Shown piece after piece: positions 6,350 through 8,473 of a DNA stretch of 8,473 nucleotides. Source of the stretch: an uncultured beta proteobacterium (GTDB lineage Bacteria; Pseudomonadota; Gammaproteobacteria; Burkholderiales; Burkholderiaceae_C); contig CAIQEX010000117.1 in assembly GCA_903870955.1 (NCBI GenBank), positions 1-8,473 on the forward strand. The letters are read 5' to 3'. How positions within the stretch are numbered: the stretch's first letter is position 1; each line of letters begins with the position of its first letter. The notes beneath the pieces are model-generated. The model did no database searches, was not told the DNA's origin, and worked only from the letters and a program-made list of their open reading frames with translations. Both the position numbers and the translations under genes were made by a program.

Positions 6350-7075
6350 ATGAAAAAAATCGGTTCGGCATTTCCCCTGGCTACTTTTGATCGCCCGCTG
6401 GTCACCGTGGATGTCGTTATATTTGCGCTTCGCAACGACACGCTAACCGTGCTGTTGGTGCGCAGGCCAGCCGACCCGCAAGACCCCTTTCCGGGCCAAT
6501 GGGCACTGCCGGGAGGATTTGTCGATGTGCAGCAGGACAGCTCGCTACTGGCGTGCGCCGTGCGAAAACTGAAGGCCAAGACGGGCGTTACGACCCCCTA
6601 TTTAGAGCAACTCGGCAGTTGGGGCGACGAGAGCCGGGATCCGCGCGGGTGGTCCACGACGCACGCATACTTTGCGCTGATTCAGGCACCCGAGGTGGAT
6701 GCCCAAACGCCAGCCCCATCCCTGGAATCGCAATGGTTTCCTGCGGACGATGCATTGCGCAAGCGTCTGGCATTCGATCACCGACAGATTCTGTCTGCAG
6801 CCGTCGCCAGGTTACGCAGCAAGGTGGAATACACATCGCTCCCGGCCTTTCTTTTGCGCGAACCGTTTACGTTGCCGCAACTGCAAAAAACCTATGAAGT
6901 GGTGCTTGGGCGCGCGATGGACAAGAGTGCTTTTCGCAAGCGGATGTTGGACGCCAACTTTCTTGAAGAGTCCGGCATGACGGATGGCGTGCAGGGACGG
7001 GTGGCCATGTCCTATCGAATCAAGGATCGGGAACTACCAACCACGTTTCCCAGAATGTTCAAGTCAGGAGAGTAG
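6350..7075 (+). CDS. NrtR-like regulator: Nudix domain fused to winged helix
   Basis: A 241-residue protein with a Nudix fold at about 17-155 (VTVDVVIFAL, LLVRRP, WALPGGFVDV, LEQLGSWGDESRDPRGW) and a C-terminal winged helix at about 160-235 (FTLPQLQKTYEVVLGR, then SAFRKRML, ending in AMSYRIK). This is the architecture of NrtR, which binds ADP-ribose-type ligands through a Nudix domain that is often inactive and regulates NAD metabolism genes. The Nudix box region, residues 55-80, contains no glutamate at all (RKLKAKTG where hydrolases have REL-EE-G), so metal-dependent hydrolysis is very unlikely and a ligand-sensing role is favoured. AGAGG at 6341-6345 is four bases from the ATG. It is divergent from the SPFH and NAD kinase-like genes, with two palindromes between. 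Which ligand it binds, and whether it represses or activates, is inferred. Confidence 0.88.
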   Translation: MKKIGSAFPLATFDRPLVTVDVVIFALRNDTLTVLLVRRPADPQDPFPGQWALPGGFVDVQQDSSLLACAVRKLKAKTGVTTPYLEQLGSWGDESRDPRGWSTTHAYFALIQAPEVDAQTPAPSLESQWFPADDALRKRLAFDHRQILSAAVARLRSKVEYTSLPAFLLREPFTLPQLQKTYEVVLGRAMDKSAFRKRMLDANFLEESGMTDGVQGRVAMSYRIKDRELPTTFPRMFKSGE

Positions 7076-7120
7076 CCAGAGAGCCGCCTCCATTTGAAGT
7101 TGCCACGCCATTCCTGTCAG

Positions 7121-8128
7121 TCAACGTGCCGCGCCATCCCCGGCCTCGCGCACGGCTTGCATCAGTTGCGCAAGTTGTGTCGCATTCAATTTCCCGCTGG
7201 CTGTCGTGCGGCCCTGGGGAGTCCAGCGGGCAACCTGATCACTGAGGGTGAAGGTCGCTAACACCTGCTCTTGCGCAACCACCTGAATCAGCAAATTGGG
7301 CGCCCCGGTGGATGCATTAGAGTCTGTATCTAGCGCGGTAGAAAAGCGCCGTTGCAAGCGCTGCACCAGTGCAAAGAGTTTTTTGCCTTGGGCACGATCC
7401 AACTTCACCGACCGTTCGCCCTGCTGTACCGACAAGGTGTCCCACGTCTCCAGGCTGTTCGCTTGGGTACCCGCATTGGCTGACGGGCTGTCGTCCGCCG
7501 ATAGGCTTGGCAGAGCTGACTTTGCCATCTTCATCTGAACGGCCCCTGCAACCTCCGCGCGGGATTGCAATTCGCGTTGGCTCAAGGTCTCTGCGCTTTG
7601 CTTGGCGCTTGGCGCACTTTGCGCAGCTTGGTCTGGCGGCGTTTCCGGACTGGCTTTTGCCGCGACGGGCAACGGCACGGTCGCAGGTGCCATTGCGGCT
7701 AACGGTGCTGGAACTGGCGCAGGGGCTGACTTAGGTGCCGACTTAGGTGCCGACTCAGTTGCGGGTGCAGCTTCCGGCGCGGAGCGGCTTGCTTTCTTTT
7801 CAGTGAGCTCCACTGCGGTGGGTGCAGGAGAATTGATTGGGGGGGCAACCGGCCGCGCATCCGGTATCGGCTCACGCACCCATATCAAGGTCACCAAAAC
7901 GGCCACCAGCACGGTGGCAAACGCGGCACCCCAGGCTGAACGGGGCTGACCCAAGCTCTGCCATAAAACCAGCCACCAACGTGTAGCAGCGTGCTTGGGT
8001 GCGGCGGTCGGCAAGGCATTGCGGGCCGCCGCGCGAATGGTGTTTGAAACAGAGAGCGCGGGGCGCACCCCAGCGTCAGGAGCGGCCTCCAGCGCTTTCT
8101 TCAAACGGGCGTCACGCAGTTCGGTCAT
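7121..8128 (-). CDS. Single-pass membrane protein, probable anti-sigma factor
   Basis: A 335-residue protein. A basic, helical cytoplasmic N-terminus (1-64) is followed by one membrane helix at about 66-85 (AWGAAFATVLVAVLVTLIWV), then a long Pro/Ala-rich linker (about 88-180) with SAPK repeats, and a probably folded periplasmic part at about 225-330 (WDTLSVQQGERSVKLDRAQG, RWTPQGRTTASGKL). It overlaps the sigma-factor gene by ATGA (8125-8128), has a GGGGG-type ribosome site six bases upstream, and has the topology of transmembrane anti-sigma factors. The cytoplasmic part holds no cysteine, so it is not a zinc-binding (HxxxCxxC) anti-sigma domain, and I recognise no named family. The role is inferred from gene order and topology. 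It converges on the Nudix regulator gene with a 45-bp gap and no evident terminator hairpin. Confidence 0.65.
   Translation of the reverse strand: MTELRDARLKKALEAAPDAGVRPALSVSNTIRAAARNALPTAAPKHAATRWWLVLWQSLGQPRSAWGAAFATVLVAVLVTLIWVREPIPDARPVAPPINSPAPTAVELTEKKASRSAPEAAPATESAPKSAPKSAPAPVPAPLAAMAPATVPLPVAAKASPETPPDQAAQSAPSAKQSAETLSQRELQSRAEVAGAVQMKMAKSALPSLSADDSPSANAGTQANSLETWDTLSVQQGERSVKLDRAQGKKLFALVQRLQRRFSTALDTDSNASTGAPNLLIQVVAQEQVLATFTLSDQVARWTPQGRTTASGKLNATQLAQLMQAVREAGDGAAR
7728..7756 (-). repeat. 12-bp tandem repeat in the Pro/Ala linker
   Basis: GACTTAGGTGCC (plus-strand reading) occurs twice in tandem, followed by a partial third copy (GACTC). It encodes the repeated SAPK tetrapeptides at about residues 126-134 of the membrane protein. 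Being a multiple of three, copy-number change would lengthen or shorten the linker without breaking the frame. Confidence 0.75.
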
Positions 8129-8473
8129 ATCGATCCCCCTGCCTGCAAATAGCCTTGCATACAGCCACGCAACTTTTGCAGGGCGTAGCGCAGTCGGCTT
8201 TTGACGGTCTCAAAACCCAGTTCCAGCGAATGGGCCAGTTCCTCCAACGTGGCGCCGTCCTCATGGTGCAGCAGAAACACCGCACGCTGCACCGCTGGCA
8301 ATGCCTCCAGGCAGTGCAGCAGTTGCTGGCCCGCAGCACGCCAATAGGCCATGTCTTCGGCACTGTGGTGGCTGATGTCGAGTCCACTTTGCAACCATTC
8401 CAGACGCTCCGTGCCGCTTTGTCCACCGTGTGCCTCCAGGGCGTCAACGCTGATTTCGCGACCCGAGGTGCGC
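8125..8473 (-). CDS. Sigma-70 family (ECF-like) RNA polymerase sigma factor, 5' end missing
   Basis: The last 115 residues of a sigma factor; the frame stays open to the window edge, so the start and region 2 lie outside. The visible part begins in the linker (TSGREISVDALEAHGG) and continues into region 4: LLHCLEALPAVQRAVFLL, then the helix-turn-helix GATLEELAHSLELGFETVKSRL and RYALQKLRGCM. ETVKSRLRYALQKLR is the promoter -35 recognition helix typical of this group. In-frame TTG at 8394 is inside the domain linker and is not a credible start. The stop overlaps the start of the membrane protein as ATGA, the usual sigma/anti-sigma layout. Confidence 0.92.
   Translation of the reverse strand, partial: RTSGREISVDALEAHGGQSGTERLEWLQSGLDISHHSAEDMAYWRAAGQQLLHCLEALPAVQRAVFLLHHEDGATLEELAHSLELGFETVKSRLRYALQKLRGCMQGYLQAGGSI

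Noticed and set aside
7076..7120. Possible bidirectional terminator between the convergent genes
   Set aside because: CAGGA/TCCTG can pair only across a 42-base loop; there is no compact GC hairpin and no T-run.
7602..7949. Plus-strand open frame rich in GADLGAD-type repeats
   Set aside because: It is the complement of the Pro/Ala-rich linker of the membrane protein; the repeats come from the tandem DNA repeat, not from a real gene.

Overview
The window is about 8.5 kb of fairly GC-rich chromosomal DNA. Protein styles (CIO-type cytochrome bd with its own GbsR/MarR regulator, an EQLGSWG-type Nudix regulator, a sigma/anti-sigma pair) suggest a betaproteobacterium, most likely Burkholderiales of the Comamonadaceae kind. 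That placement is an impression from the sequences, not a search result. I see no rRNA, tRNA, CRISPR array or complete insertion sequence.

Layout from left to right. (1) 1-2765, minus strand: a respiratory operon transcribed leftwards, in the order regulator, cydA, cydB. The genes overlap (14 bp and 8 bp). A pair of 12-bp inverted repeats just upstream of the regulator looks like its operator. CydA is of the short Q-loop, CIO (cyanide-insensitive oxidase-like) kind, and cydB runs off the left edge. (2) 2809-3381: an apparently non-coding spacer with several inverted repeats and no recognisable gene. (3) 3382-4046, minus strand: a type II toxin-antitoxin pair in toxin-first (HigBA-like) order. 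It is visibly AT-richer at its promoter, which carries a 16-bp palindrome and may drive a leaderless toxin message. (4) 4252-7075: the most interesting part. An SPFH/band-7 protein and a divergent NAD-kinase-like protein form a two-gene minus-strand operon with a 4-bp ATGA overlap. They are divergently transcribed from an NrtR-like regulator made of a catalytically degenerate Nudix domain plus a C-terminal winged helix. The 83-bp intergenic region holds two strong palindromes with the shared core GTTGTA-N3-TACAAC, centred 24 bp apart. (5) 7121-8473, minus strand: a sigma-70 family (ECF-like) factor, cut by the right edge, overlaps by ATGA a single-pass membrane protein that is probably its anti-sigma factor.

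How the parts may work together. The cyd operon probably adjusts terminal quinol oxidase under control of its regulator. The SPFH/NADK-like/NrtR locus reads as a self-contained regulon: a sensor of an NAD-derived ligand (ADP-ribose or similar, by analogy with NrtR) would repress or activate both itself and a scaffold-plus-nucleotide-enzyme pair. The NADK-like protein has GQDG in place of the family GGDG and GLGSTAW in place of TPTGSTAY, so its substrate or activity may differ from housekeeping NAD kinase. The sigma/anti-sigma pair is a separate envelope-signal unit convergent with the regulator gene.
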